From NCBI GenBank assembly GCA_963783965.1, contig CAWAPQ010000002.1, positions 372,001-436,000 of the forward strand: a stretch of DNA of 64,000 bases. Reading direction: 5' to 3'. Origin of the DNA: Bog-473 sp963783965 (GTDB lineage Bacteria; Actinomycetota; Acidimicrobiia; Acidimicrobiales; RAAP-2). Below, piece by piece: positions 1-8,738 of the stretch. Position 1 is the stretch's first letter; every line of letters starts with the position of its first letter. Made by a program: the position numbers and the translations under genes. The notes under the pieces are model-generated. The model searched no databases, was not told the DNA's origin, and saw only the letters and a list, made by a program, of their open reading frames with translations.

Positions 1-1
1 C

Positions 2-142
2 GTGTCCGATGAACTGATGGAGTCCGAGGGAATCATCCTGGCGCTCGACGCCGAGGAAGAGGAGGACGACACGCCCGACGAATTGGTGGGCCAGTTCCGC
101 CAGTTCCTCGACTCGGTGCGGCCCGAGGATTTCGAAGCGTGA
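2..142 (+). CDS. C-terminal end of a DUF151 bifunctional nuclease family protein (5' partial)
   Basis: The open frame enters from the left edge and ends with TGA at 140-142. The visible 46 residues include VSDELMESEG, an acidic run, then FRQFLDSVRPEDFEA. This tail (acidic linker plus FR-FLD-V-PEDF) resembles the end of actinobacterial DUF151 (bifunctional nuclease domain) proteins such as the Rv1829 family, from memory of the family. The catalytic part lies outside the window, so the call rests on the tail only. The stop overlaps the GTG start of the next gene by 4 bases, so the two are probably co-translated. Confidence 0.6.
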   Translation: MSDELMESEGIILALDAEEEEDDTPDELVGQFRQFLDSVRPEDFEA

Positions 143-750
143 CCCAGCAGCGTTGGGCGCTCGCCCTTGTTGCGAGCGCTGCGGTGACACTGGCCGCGTG
201 CAGCAGCAGTCCGAGCACGCCGAAGCACGTCACGACGACGACGCGCGCGGCCACCTCCACAACCTCGTCGTCCACCACCACGACAACGTCCGCCCCGACG
301 ACGACATCGACGTCGGCCGCCTCGTCGGCCTGTACCCGCATCACGGCTTCGCCCGGCCAGGGCCAGGGAGCGGCGGGGACGATCACCGGAACCGTCACCG
401 TCACCAACACGGGAACCGCGCCGTGCACCGTCAATGGCTACCCGTTGATCGCGCTCTTCTCCGGGAGCGGCGCTCCGCTCACGGTCACGACGGTGAACGG
501 GCTGTCCGTGACGATCTCGAGCGCGGCGAACGCTCCGCCATCGTCGTTCTCGCTGGCGCCTTCTTCCAGCGCGCAGTTCGCGTACCAGTACTCGGACGTG
601 CCGGTCGGCTCCGAGACGAGCTGCCCCACCTCCGAGGCCGCCACCGTCACCATGCCGGGGTCGACGACGGCCTCACCGAGCTTCCAGTTGGCCCTCGCCC
701 CCTGCGGCAACGGCACCATCAGGGTCTCACCGGTCTACGCCGGCGCCTGA
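139..750 (+). CDS. DUF4232-type secreted lipoprotein
   Basis: This 203-residue protein has a lipoprotein signal: a hydrophobic stretch followed by LAAC with the lipid-anchor Cys at residue 21. A Ser/Thr-rich linker (about residues 22-65) leads to a beta-rich domain containing CTVNGYP and a closing CG pair. This matches the DUF4232 family of actinobacterial cell-surface proteins, whose function is unknown. The GTG start overlaps the upstream stop codon (GTGA), so it is the last visible gene of that operon. It is expected to be anchored on the outer face of the membrane. The low-complexity linker should be unstructured. Confidence 0.75.
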   Translation: MTQQRWALALVASAAVTLAACSSSPSTPKHVTTTTRAATSTTSSSTTTTTSAPTTTSTSAASSACTRITASPGQGQGAAGTITGTVTVTNTGTAPCTVNGYPLIALFSGSGAPLTVTTVNGLSVTISSAANAPPSSFSLAPSSSAQFAYQYSDVPVGSETSCPTSEAATVTMPGSTTASPSFQLALAPCGNGTIRVSPVYAGA

Positions 751-752
751 CC

Positions 753-1745
753 TCAGGAAGCGGTGGGATCGACGAGGATCCGTCCCCGCACCGCGGCGTC
801 GAGGACCCGGTCGAGCGCCGCCGTGAGCCCGTTGAGGCCGATCTCCTCGTTGACCATCTCCTCACAGTGCTGCAACGGGAACGCGTCGACCATGTCGTTC
901 CAGAGTGCACGCCGCTCGTCTATGGGCGTCGCCACGGTGTCGATGCCCAACAGGGCGACACCGCGCACGATGAAGGGATAGACCGTTGTGGCGAGGTCGT
1001 TGCCGCCGGTGAGACCGCTTGCCGCGACCGCGCCGCCGTAGCGAACGGTGCGGAGCGCTTCGGCCAATGCCCTCCCACCGACGCAGTCGACGACGCCCGC
1101 CCACAGCTGGGGGCCCAAGGTGCGGCCGTCGTCCTCGGTGAACTCGCGGCCGACCACGCGGGAGGCTCCGATCTCCTTGAGGTAGTCGTGCTCCGCCGTC
1201 TTGCCCGACGAGGCCACGACCTCGAACCCGGCATGGGCCAGCAGGGCGACGGCCGCGCTCCCGACGCCGCCGGACGCGCCCGTCACGAGAATGGGCCCGT
1301 CGTCGGGCGTCGTCCCGTGATGAACGAGACGGCGGAGCGACAACAGGGCGGTGCAACCCGCCAACCCGATGATCGCCGCCGTGCGACAGGTCAAACCCTC
1401 GGGCAGGGGCACCACCCAATCGGCCGGCACGCGCGCGTAGGCGGCAAACCCGCCGTGGCGGTCCACGCCGAGCTCGTAGCCCTGCACCAGAACTCGCTGT
1501 CCCGGCGTGAAGTCGCGGTTCGTGCTCTCCTCGACGCTGCCGCTCAGCTCGACGCCGGGGACGAGGGGGAAGACCCGGGCCACCCGGTTGCCCGGCCGGG
1601 TGACCATGGCGTCCTTGAAGTTGATGGCGGACCATTCGACCCGGACGAGCACCTCGCCCTCCGGGAGGTCGGTGTCGGACAGCTCGACCACGGCCGGCCG
1701 GATGACCGCGCCCGCCTTGGAGAGCAGGTAGGCCGCGAAACGCAC
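753..1745 (-). CDS. AcuI/YhdH-family NADPH quinone oxidoreductase (acrylyl-CoA reductase-like)
   Basis: A 330-residue zinc-free medium-chain dehydrogenase. The N-terminal GroES-like part has EWSAINFKDAM, typical of AcuI/YhdH. The dinucleotide-binding motif TGASGGVGSAA is at residues 155-165. No zinc ligands are seen, as expected for this subgroup. The open frame extends upstream to 1880, but the GTG at 1745 gives the family's usual length and start (VRFAAYLL), and the longer version would overlap the divergent peptidase gene. AcuI reduces acrylyl-CoA to propionyl-CoA; the substrate here is not provable from sequence. It converges with the lipoprotein gene. Confidence 0.8.
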   Translation of the reverse strand: MRFAAYLLSKAGAVIRPAVVELSDTDLPEGEVLVRVEWSAINFKDAMVTRPGNRVARVFPLVPGVELSGSVEESTNRDFTPGQRVLVQGYELGVDRHGGFAAYARVPADWVVPLPEGLTCRTAAIIGLAGCTALLSLRRLVHHGTTPDDGPILVTGASGGVGSAAVALLAHAGFEVVASSGKTAEHDYLKEIGASRVVGREFTEDDGRTLGPQLWAGVVDCVGGRALAEALRTVRYGGAVAASGLTGGNDLATTVYPFIVRGVALLGIDTVATPIDERRALWNDMVDAFPLQHCEEMVNEEIGLNGLTAALDRVLDAAVRGRILVDPTAS

Positions 1746-1812
1746 GGGTTCACTGTAGAGCGCGGTACTGACGCCTTCTGGCCGGACCGGTTGCAACGGG
1801 TACGTTCGGACC

Positions 1813-3792
1813 GTGACCACAACGGCAGGGTATGGGGGTTGGGCATCGCCGCTCGCGGCGGAGGACGTGGCGCGAGCCAAGGTCTCGCTCTCGGAAGTCT
1901 GCTCGGACGGCGAGGCGGTCTATTGGCTGGAGTCCCGCCCGGCCGAGGCGGGCCGGACGGTGGTTGTGCGGGCCGATGCGCACGGCACGGCCGACCACTC
2001 GCCGGAGACAGTGAGCATTCGGAGCCGGGTCAACGAGTACGGCGGCGGCGCGCTGAGCCTCGTTCCGGGACGGGCCGCCGGCGCCTTCGCGTATGTCGAT
2101 CAGTCGGACCAACGGGTCTGGTTCTGTGACGGAGCGGGAGCCGCGCCCGGTGCGGTCGCGCCGGTGGCGTTGTGCGCACCACCTCCGACCGGCGAAATCC
2201 ACAATCACGGTGGGTTGAGCGCCACCGCGAACGGCCAATGGGTGCTGGCCGTGCGGGAGATCCATCGGGAGGGATCGGCTCGACCCCTCCGGTGCGTCGT
2301 CGCCCTCTCGACACTGGCCGGCTCGCCCTGCGAGACCGTCCTGCTCGACGGGCATGATTTCTTCGGTTCCCCCCGGGTGGACCAGGCCGCAGACCGTCTG
2401 GCCGTGGTCGCCTGGGACCATCCGGACATGCCGTGGGACGCCTCGACCGTCCTGCTGCTGCCGCTCGGCCGACGTTCCTGCACCGCACACGACCACGAGG
2501 TGCTGCAGGCTGCGGGGCCGGCACGGCCGGTCGCCGGTGGGCGGGCGGAATCGGTCGGCCAACCGGACTGGTGTCACGACGGATCCCTGCGATTCGTCTC
2601 GGACCGGGAGGGGTGGTGGCAGCCTTACGTCCACCCGGGTCGTGTCGGCGCGGACGAGGAGCCCACTCCTCTGACCGCGATGGACGCCGAGTTCCACGGT
2701 CCGGACTGGGTGCTCGGTCAGCGCACCATGGCGGAAATGACCGACGGGACACTGGTGGCCCGGATGACGCGCGCGGGACGGGACGCGCTCGTCGCGTTGC
2801 ACGTCCCGGGTGACGCGGGGGCACCGCGGCCCCGGCCGCTCGCGCAAGAGTGCGTCTCCATCGCCGCGTTGTGTGCGCACGGGAACGGCGTGGCCCTGAT
2901 CGGCAGCACGCCCGACATGCCGTCCACCGTCTGGGTCTGGAGTCCCGAGGAGCGCGCGCGGCCCCTCCGTCCCCACGTTGGCGTGGTCCTCGAACACGGG
3001 GACGTCGCGGTGGGGGAGCCGTTCACGCTGACTGGGCGGTCGGGCCGTGCGGTGCACGGCACACTGTTCCGTCCCACCCTGCGCGGGACGCACGGGCCGG
3101 AGGCGAGCGCGCCGCCGCTGGTGGTGTGGTGCCACGGGGGCCCGACGTCGTCCTGTCAGGCGGGGTTCGACCTCACGCTGCAATTCTTCACGACGCGCGG
3201 CCTTGCCGTGGCATGCGTCGACTACGCGGGCAGCTCGGGCTACGGGCGGGACTATCGGTGCGCCCTGTGGGGTCAGTGGGGCATCGCCGACTCGGAGGAC
3301 TGCCTCGATGCGGCGCGGTACCTGGCGGACCGGGGCGAGATCGACGCGCAGCGGATGGCCGTTCGGGGCGGGAGTGCGGGAGGGATGACGGCCCTCAACG
3401 CGTTGGCGGCCGGAGAGGGTTTCGCCGCCTGTGTCTCGTGGTACGGCGTCACGGACCTGCTGGGTCTCGTGGCGACCACACACGATTTCGAGGCTCACTA
3501 CACCGACCGACTGATCGGCCCGTTGCCCCAGACGCGGCCGCTGTATGAGGAGCGTTCGCCCGTCCACCGCGCCGGCGCCATGGGCGGCTCGGTGCTCCTG
3601 CTCCAGGGGACCGAGGATGCCGTGGTGCCGCCCGCCCAGGCCGAGGGCATGCGGGCCGCCCTCGAGGCCGTGGGGACCCGCTGCGACCTGGAATTCTTCG
3701 AGGGGGAGGGACATGGATTCCGGCGGGCGGACACCTTGACCGCGTGCCTGGAGGCCGAATTGGCGTTCTACCTCCGCCAACTCAGCCTTTAG
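1813..3792 (+). CDS. S9 family prolyl oligopeptidase-like serine peptidase
   Basis: 659 residues with the two-part architecture of the S9 family: an N-terminal beta-propeller-like region (about 1-400) and a C-terminal alpha/beta hydrolase. The catalytic Ser is in GGSAGG (Ser521), Asp in QGTEDAVV (Asp602) and His in GEGHGF (His634). WCHGGPTSS upstream fits the oxyanion region. No signal peptide is seen, so it is probably a cytoplasmic oligopeptidase or acylaminoacyl-peptidase type enzyme. The GTG start lies 67 bases from the divergent reductase start. Exact peptide specificity cannot be read from sequence. Confidence 0.85.
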   Translation: MTTTAGYGGWASPLAAEDVARAKVSLSEVCSDGEAVYWLESRPAEAGRTVVVRADAHGTADHSPETVSIRSRVNEYGGGALSLVPGRAAGAFAYVDQSDQRVWFCDGAGAAPGAVAPVALCAPPPTGEIHNHGGLSATANGQWVLAVREIHREGSARPLRCVVALSTLAGSPCETVLLDGHDFFGSPRVDQAADRLAVVAWDHPDMPWDASTVLLLPLGRRSCTAHDHEVLQAAGPARPVAGGRAESVGQPDWCHDGSLRFVSDREGWWQPYVHPGRVGADEEPTPLTAMDAEFHGPDWVLGQRTMAEMTDGTLVARMTRAGRDALVALHVPGDAGAPRPRPLAQECVSIAALCAHGNGVALIGSTPDMPSTVWVWSPEERARPLRPHVGVVLEHGDVAVGEPFTLTGRSGRAVHGTLFRPTLRGTHGPEASAPPLVVWCHGGPTSSCQAGFDLTLQFFTTRGLAVACVDYAGSSGYGRDYRCALWGQWGIADSEDCLDAARYLADRGEIDAQRMAVRGGSAGGMTALNALAAGEGFAACVSWYGVTDLLGLVATTHDFEAHYTDRLIGPLPQTRPLYEERSPVHRAGAMGGSVLLLQGTEDAVVPPAQAEGMRAALEAVGTRCDLEFFEGEGHGFRRADTLTACLEAELAFYLRQLSL

Positions 3793-3848
3793 GATCACCC
3801 AGGGGTTCCTTCAGGCAATCCCCCTGTGTGCGAGGCTTTTGCGAGGCC

Positions 3849-5246
3849 ATGCTGAACGACTCCGCCATAGCGATCCCAAGTTGGGCGATGCCCTGGGCTG
3901 ACCGGTGGTCGCGCGCATGGGGGCGCATCAAGCGGACCTCCCCTGAGGTGGGTGACGCATGGTTGTACGGCGCCAGCGCGCTGTTCGCCCTCCTCACGAT
4001 CTTCACCTCGACCAACGCGCTGTACCAGGTGTGGGGACGCATGGCGTTGCTCCCGTTCGCGTTCGGCGCGGTGGCGTCAGCCGTCCTGGCCGGGACACTG
4101 CGGCGGGCCCGCAGGCGGCAGGCCGGGCATGCGCTCACCAAGCGCCAGCACCGACGCGCCTGGCTGACCCGCATTGTCGTCGCGGCGTGCGTGTTCGCCG
4201 GCTCCCTCGCCATCCCGATGGGCTTTGAGATTTTGTGGCGGTTCGATCACGTCGCCGGATCCCACCAGCAGCCCGAGGTCGTCACCGTCGAGGTCGGAGG
4301 GCAGGACCTCGTCCACGGCACTGATCCGTACGTCGTACCGGTGCGCCTCCATCATCCGGTCCGGTACCACCCCCCGGGGCAGCCTGACTTCGAGGGATTC
4401 CTGCCGTACCTGCCGCTGATGGCCGTGGCCGGCATTCCGAGCGAGATCTGGCCCAACAACGGGCTGAGCGACGCACGGATCTTCTTCTGTCTCACGACAC
4501 TCGCCGTCGCGGCCGTCGCGCTCTATCTCTGTCGGGCCGACGGACGACGAAAGATCCGCGCCATCCAGGCGCTCATCATCCTCCCGGTCGCGGCGTTGCC
4601 GCTGGCCACGGGAGGCGATGACATCCCCGTGGTGGCCTTCCTTCTGCTGGCCGTGGTCCTGGCGCAGCGCCAGAGACCCTTTGCATCGGGTGTCGTCTTC
4701 GGCATCGCATCGGCCATGAAGTTCACCGCGTGGCCGCTGGCGGCGTTGGCACTGTTCGCGGCGCGAGGACGCAAGGGCGAACGGCGTCCCTTCTCCATGC
4801 TGGCCGGGATGATCGTGATCGCCGTGCCGACGATCTTCCCCTTCGCCCTCCGGGGCCCGTTCGCGCTCGTTGACGACGTCGTCCTCTTCCCGCTCGGTTT
4901 GAGCAAAATCCCGACGACGGCCGCCAGCGCGCTCCCCGGTCACGTGCTGGTGAGCGAGTTCCCGTCGCTGAGTCGGGCACTGCCCCTCGCGGTCGGGATC
5001 GTGCTGGCGGTCCTCCTGGCCCGGCACCTCTACCGGCACACGCCGGGGACCGCGGCCGAGGTCTGCATGATCGCCGGCGTCGTGATGTCCGCGCTGATCC
5101 TCCTGGCCCCCGATCCGCGTGTGGGCTACCTGCTCTACCCGATCAACTTCTTCGTGTGGGCCTACCTGCTGGCACAGCCGGTGCCCGGAGCGGACGGCGT
5201 GGAGCTCCGACCGGCCGACGCATCGATCGGCTCCGCCTCGAACTGA
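3849..5246 (+). CDS. GT87-type (DUF2029) polytopic membrane glycosyltransferase, putative
   Basis: A 465-residue membrane protein with around ten hydrophobic segments and an extracytoplasmic loop near residues 120-180 that holds GTDPYVVPVR. A D-P-Y type loop between the first membrane segments is typical of polyprenol-phosphate-mannose-dependent mannosyltransferases (GT87/DUF2029). The motif MKFTAWPLAA, with a conserved K, also fits this group. The likely role is adding mannose or a related sugar to cell-envelope lipids. I chose the ATG at 3849 because residues encoded upstream of it in the same frame look non-coding. The sugar and acceptor are unknown. Confidence 0.65.
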   Translation: MLNDSAIAIPSWAMPWADRWSRAWGRIKRTSPEVGDAWLYGASALFALLTIFTSTNALYQVWGRMALLPFAFGAVASAVLAGTLRRARRRQAGHALTKRQHRRAWLTRIVVAACVFAGSLAIPMGFEILWRFDHVAGSHQQPEVVTVEVGGQDLVHGTDPYVVPVRLHHPVRYHPPGQPDFEGFLPYLPLMAVAGIPSEIWPNNGLSDARIFFCLTTLAVAAVALYLCRADGRRKIRAIQALIILPVAALPLATGGDDIPVVAFLLLAVVLAQRQRPFASGVVFGIASAMKFTAWPLAALALFAARGRKGERRPFSMLAGMIVIAVPTIFPFALRGPFALVDDVVLFPLGLSKIPTTAASALPGHVLVSEFPSLSRALPLAVGIVLAVLLARHLYRHTPGTAAEVCMIAGVVMSALILLAPDPRVGYLLYPINFFVWAYLLAQPVPGADGVELRPADASIGSASN

Positions 5247-5274
5247 GCGGCGGCCAGCCGGTGGCGCGCCGCGC

Positions 5275-5880
5275 CTACTCGGGATCGGGTACCTGGAAGA
5301 GCCGCACCGTGAAGTTGGTTCTCCCACGGGCGGGGCCGCCCGAGCTGAACGTCGTCGCGTTGACCGTGGCGCCCATTTCCCAGTAGTAGCCGTCGGAGCC
5401 CGCGAGCTTCCCCAGGACCTGGAGGGCACCGGGGTCGTTCCTCGCCGCGCCCTGGTCGGAGATCTGCCAACCCTGGAGCTTCATGTCCGCGGCGTAGAAG
5501 GCCAGCAGCGCCGCCTGGGAATCGCCTGACCCGAAGGTCACCTGGGAGTCGTACTGACCGGCTCCCGCGCTGTTGTTCTGGTGCGAAATCCGAACGGACC
5601 CCACCGGGACGGCGACCGCATTGAGGATGTTGTTGGGCGGCTCACCGGCGCTGACGATCGGCGAGAGCAACCCGGCGGCGGGCACGGCTCGCAAGGTGAC
5701 GCCGGGGACACCGACGGTGGCATCGGAGTGCTTGACCGCAGCCGGGGGCTGGGAGGACACGATGCCGATGGTGACGAAGACGACGATGATCAGCCCGGCC
5801 AGGCCGACGACGATCATGGCCGGTCGCATGGAGATCCCTGTGGGCGAGGGCGGCCGCCGCGGTTCGAGTACATCCGTCAT
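5275..5880 (-). CDS. single-pass membrane-anchored protein of unknown function
   Basis: 201 residues: a short cytoplasmic N-terminus, one membrane helix (about residues 19-43, MIVVGLAGLIIVVFVTIGIV), then an extracytoplasmic domain of about 155 residues with Gly/Ser-rich beta-strand character and the stretch LQGWQISDQGAA. I do not recognise the family. The form (anchor plus small soluble domain in which LLAFYAADMKLQGW follows a repetitive DSQ region) resembles surface-exposed actinobacterial hypotheticals. It starts 12 bases after the thiD stop on the same strand, so it is probably co-transcribed with thiD, without an evident functional link. Confidence 0.6.
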   Translation of the reverse strand: MTDVLEPRRPPSPTGISMRPAMIVVGLAGLIIVVFVTIGIVSSQPPAAVKHSDATVGVPGVTLRAVPAAGLLSPIVSAGEPPNNILNAVAVPVGSVRISHQNNSAGAGQYDSQVTFGSGDSQAALLAFYAADMKLQGWQISDQGAARNDPGALQVLGKLAGSDGYYWEMGATVNATTFSSGGPARGRTNFTVRLFQVPDPE

Positions 5881-5892
5881 GACGGGCCAAGC

Positions 5893-6732
5893 CTACGGCG
5901 GTGCGGACCACCCGAAATGGTCGAGGGGGCCGTGCCCGGCGCCCAGACGCCAGGCCGCGCCACCGGCCAGAGCGCGGGCGACGAAGGCCTTGGACTCCGA
6001 GATCGACTCCAGCACGGTCGCGCCCCTGGCCAGGTGGGCGGTCACCGCGGCGGCGAGGGAACAACCCGTGCCGTGGTCGTTCCCGGTGTCCACTCGCTCG
6101 CCGGGCAGGACGAGGACGCCCTCGGGCCCGGCCACCACGTCGTCTGCCGAATCGGTGAGGTGGCCACCCTTGATCACCACGTAGCGGGCTCCCGTCGCCC
6201 GGATCTGCTCGGCGACGGCGATCCGGGTTTCGAGCGCGCGCAAGGACTCGACATCGGTGCCACCGAGCACGGCCGCTTCACGCAGGTTCGGCGTGACGAC
6301 CAGGGCGTGGGGGAGGAGCAGTTGCAGGTAGGCGTCGACACCGTCGGTCTCCAGCAGCCGATGTCCGGTCGAGGACACCAGGACGGGATCCACGACAAGG
6401 TTGGGAAGGAGCCCACGCGCGGCGAGGTCGGCCACGACGGTCACGATCCCGGCGGTCGCCAACATGCCCGTCTTGACGGCGCGCACGGCGAAGTCGTCCA
6501 GGACCGTCTCAATCTGCTGCCGCACGAACGCCGGCTCCAGGACGGCGATACCGCGGACGCCCACCGTGTTCTGGGCCGTCACCGCCGTCAAGGCGGACGT
6601 GCCGTGCACGTGCAGGGCCGCGAAGGTCTTCAGGTCGGCCTGGGCGCCGGCACCCCCGCCCGAGTCGGAGCCGGCGATGGTCAGCGCCGTCGGTGGCGTC
6701 GGGTCCGGCACCGAGCCACCATAGGCGGGCAC
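5893..6732 (-). CDS. thiD: hydroxymethylpyrimidine/phosphomethylpyrimidine kinase
   Basis: A 279-residue ribokinase-fold enzyme that phosphorylates HMP and HMP-P in the pyrimidine branch of thiamine biosynthesis. Visible signatures are TIAGSDSGGGAGAQADLK near the N-terminus, the AVKTGML segment, VVDPVL, LTPN-like VTPNLREA, and the catalytic anion-hole motif DTGNDHGTGCSLA near the C-terminus. The GTG at 6732 is the furthest start; the GTG at 6711 would give 272 residues, closer to the family length, and neither has a strong ribosome-binding site. thiG starts divergently 17 bases away. No TPP riboswitch consensus was seen between them. Confidence 0.9.
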   Translation of the reverse strand: MPAYGGSVPDPTPPTALTIAGSDSGGGAGAQADLKTFAALHVHGTSALTAVTAQNTVGVRGIAVLEPAFVRQQIETVLDDFAVRAVKTGMLATAGIVTVVADLAARGLLPNLVVDPVLVSSTGHRLLETDGVDAYLQLLLPHALVVTPNLREAAVLGGTDVESLRALETRIAVAEQIRATGARYVVIKGGHLTDSADDVVAGPEGVLVLPGERVDTGNDHGTGCSLAAAVTAHLARGATVLESISESKAFVARALAGGAAWRLGAGHGPLDHFGWSAPP

Positions 6733-6749
6733 CGGGGTATCGTCGTCCG

Positions 6750-7584
6750 GTGACCCGCAACGACGCCGGTCCCGCGACGCCCGTACCCACCGACAGCGGC
6801 CTGTGCATCGCCGGTGAGGTGCTGGGCTCGCGTCTCATCCTCGGTACCGGCGGCATGACCAGCCTCGACGTGCTGTCCGCTGCGCTCCGCGCGTCGGGGA
6901 CCGCCATGGCCACCGTCGCCGTCCGGCGTGTCGAGGCGGCCGGCCGGGGTTCCCTGCTGTCCCTCCTGCAGGACCTCGGCGTGCGCGTGCTGCCCAACAC
7001 GGCGGGTTGCGCCACGGCATCGGAGGCGGTGCTGACCGCCAAGTTGGCGCGGGAGGCGTTCGGGACCGACTGGGTCAAGCTGGAGGTGATCGGCGACGAC
7101 CGCACACTCCTTCCGGACGCGGTCGAGCTTCTCGCCGCGGCAGAGCAGCTCGCCGAGGACGGATTCGTGGTGCTGCCCTACACGACCGACGATCCCGTGC
7201 TGGCCTTCCGCCTGCAGCAGGTGGGATGCGCCGCCGTCATGCCGCTCGGGTCGCCGATCGGCAGCGGGCTGGGCATCCGCAACCCCCACAACATCGCGTT
7301 GCTCCGCCAGGCCGTTGAGATCCCCGTGATCCTGGACGCCGGCATCGGCACGGCGTCCGATGCGGCGTTGGCCATGGAGCTGGGCTGCGACGGTGTCCTC
7401 GTCGCCACGGCGGTCAATCGGGCGCACGAGCCTGTGACGATGGCGCGCGGCGATGCGCCTCGCCGTCGAAGCCGGGGCAGAGGCCCGGCGAGCCGGGCGC
7501 ATTCCCGTTCGCTTCCACGCCGAGCCCTCCAGCCCCCTTGAAGGCAGGGCCGACCTGGCGGGAGGTGCGCTGGCCGGATCCTGA
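6750..7584 (+). pseudogene. thiG: thiazole synthase ThiG, with a 1-base frameshift near the 3' end
   Basis: ThiG builds the thiazole phosphate of thiamine from DXP, dehydroglycine and ThiS thiocarboxylate. The TIM-barrel sequence is clear from LGSRLILGTGG, through the Schiff-base lysine in DWVKLEVIGD, to ILDAGIGTASDAALAMELGCDGVL. After MAR the frame runs into non-homologous residues and stops at 7541. Deleting one G of the GG at 7449-7450 restores MARAMRLAVEAGAEARRAGRIP and continues to a TGA at 7582-7584, giving about 277 residues with a normal ThiG end. The coordinates cover the frame-restored gene. Sequencing error or a genuine late frameshift are both possible. Start is the GTG at 6750. 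Confidence 0.85.
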
Positions 7585-7609
7585 CGCCCTCCCGGACTTG
7601 ACCGATGTA

Positions 7610-7639
7610 TTAGGTCACCCTAACTTTAGGGTCTCCTAA
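7610..7639. promoter_or_regulatory. two overlapping IdeR/DtxR-like iron boxes
   Basis: The 30-base block begins TTAGGTCACCCTAAC and ends GGTCTCCTAA. Against the 19-base IdeR/DtxR consensus TTAGGTTAGGCTAACCTAA, positions 7610-7628 match 14 of 19 and positions 7621-7639 match 13 of 19 by my hand count, with the flanking TTAGG and CCTAA intact. It is unusually AT-rich for this window and sits 32 bases before the start of a ferric-iron ABC transporter operon. The expected behaviour is repression when iron is plentiful. Binding by an actual IdeR is inferred. Confidence 0.65.
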
Positions 7640-7670
7640 ATACGGACGGGGTAGGGAAGGCGAAGGCCAC

Positions 7671-8738
7671 ATGCGATGGAAACGGGTGTCTCGCACGGGG
7701 AACGCCGCGCCGCACAGGGGACGAGCGGCGGTCGGCCTGGCGCTCGCCGTGGGCGCCGTCGTGCTGGCGGGATGTGCCTCCTCGGGCTCGGCACCTTCTG
7801 GGAAGGCGTTGACGCTCTACTCGGGGCAACACGAACAGACCACGGAGGCACTGGTTGCGGCCTTCGAGAAGCAGACCGGCATCACGGTCAACGTGCGCAA
7901 CGACGACGAGGACGTCCTGGCCGATCAGATCGTCACGGAAGGCTCGCGCTCACCCGCAGACGTGTATTTCACTGAGAACACGCCGCCACTGCAGGAACTG
8001 GCCTCCAAGGGACTCCTGGCCAGCGTGGCACCGTCCACCCTGGCCAACACGCCGTCCCGCTTCAACTCGCCCGATGGCAAGTGGGTGGGGGTGACGGCCC
8101 GCGTGAGCGTCATGGGGTACAACACGTCCCTTCTCACCCCGAGTCAGCTCCCGACGTCGGTGATGGATCTGGCCGACCCGCAGTGGAAGGGCAAGATCGG
8201 CATCGCGGGCTCCGAGACCGACTTCCAACCGATCGTGACCTCGATCGCCCGGACCCACGGTGAGGCGGCTGCCCTGCGGTGGCTGGAAGCGGTCAAGGCG
8301 AACGCAGGCAGTCACAGCTACCCCGACAACGAGACCCTCGTCTCGGAGATCAATCGCGGGCAGGTGGCGCTCGGCGTTATCAACCAGTACTACTGGTACC
8401 GTGAAAAAGCGCAGGTCGGCGACTCGGGGCTCCACTCGGCCATCGCCTATTTCGCCCCGCACGACCCGGGGTACGTGATCGACGTGTCCGGCGCCGGGAT
8501 CCTGAAGTCATCGAGCCAGCAGGCCGAGGCCCAGCGCTTCGTGGCCTTCTTGACCTCGAAGCAGGGCCAGGAGATCATCGCGCACAGCGACAGCTACGAA
8601 TACCCCATCGCGTCGGGGGTGACGACCGCGAAGCCTGAGACTCCGTTCGACCAGCTCCAGCCGAACGGCATCACCATCCCCGAACTGGGCACAGGGGCCG
8701 AGGCGATCAGGCTGCTGCAGGAGGCCCAACTGCTGTGA
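7671..8738 (+). CDS. ferric iron ABC transporter substrate-binding lipoprotein (FbpA/FutA type)
   Basis: 355 residues with a lipoprotein signal ending VVLAGC (Cys35), then a type II periplasmic-binding-protein fold beginning LTLYSGQHEQTTEALVAAFEKQTGI, typical of the Fe(3+)-binding family. The paired tyrosines that bind ferric iron appear as NQYYWYREK, and IVTEGSRSPADVYFTEN fits the N-lobe. The ATG at 7671 follows a GGGAAGG ribosome-binding site. It is the first gene of a three-gene operon with permease and ATPase, each overlapping by 4 bases, behind IdeR-like boxes. It captures ferric iron on the outer face of the membrane. Confidence 0.88.
   Translation: MRWKRVSRTGNAAPHRGRAAVGLALAVGAVVLAGCASSGSAPSGKALTLYSGQHEQTTEALVAAFEKQTGITVNVRNDDEDVLADQIVTEGSRSPADVYFTENTPPLQELASKGLLASVAPSTLANTPSRFNSPDGKWVGVTARVSVMGYNTSLLTPSQLPTSVMDLADPQWKGKIGIAGSETDFQPIVTSIARTHGEAAALRWLEAVKANAGSHSYPDNETLVSEINRGQVALGVINQYYWYREKAQVGDSGLHSAIAYFAPHDPGYVIDVSGAGILKSSSQQAEAQRFVAFLTSKQGQEIIAHSDSYEYPIASGVTTAKPETPFDQLQPNGITIPELGTGAEAIRLLQEAQLL

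Noticed and set aside
153..2129. 658-residue open frame over the lipoprotein and reductase genes
   Set aside because: Arg/His/Gly-rich shadow frame that crosses three well-supported genes on both strands and has no domain.
1750..3798. 682-residue frame antisense to the S9 peptidase
   Set aside because: The opposite strand encodes a complete peptidase with its catalytic triad; this is a high-GC antisense artefact.
6690..6760. TPP riboswitch between thiD and thiG
   Set aside because: No CTGAGA or other TPP aptamer blocks, and too little space between the starts.
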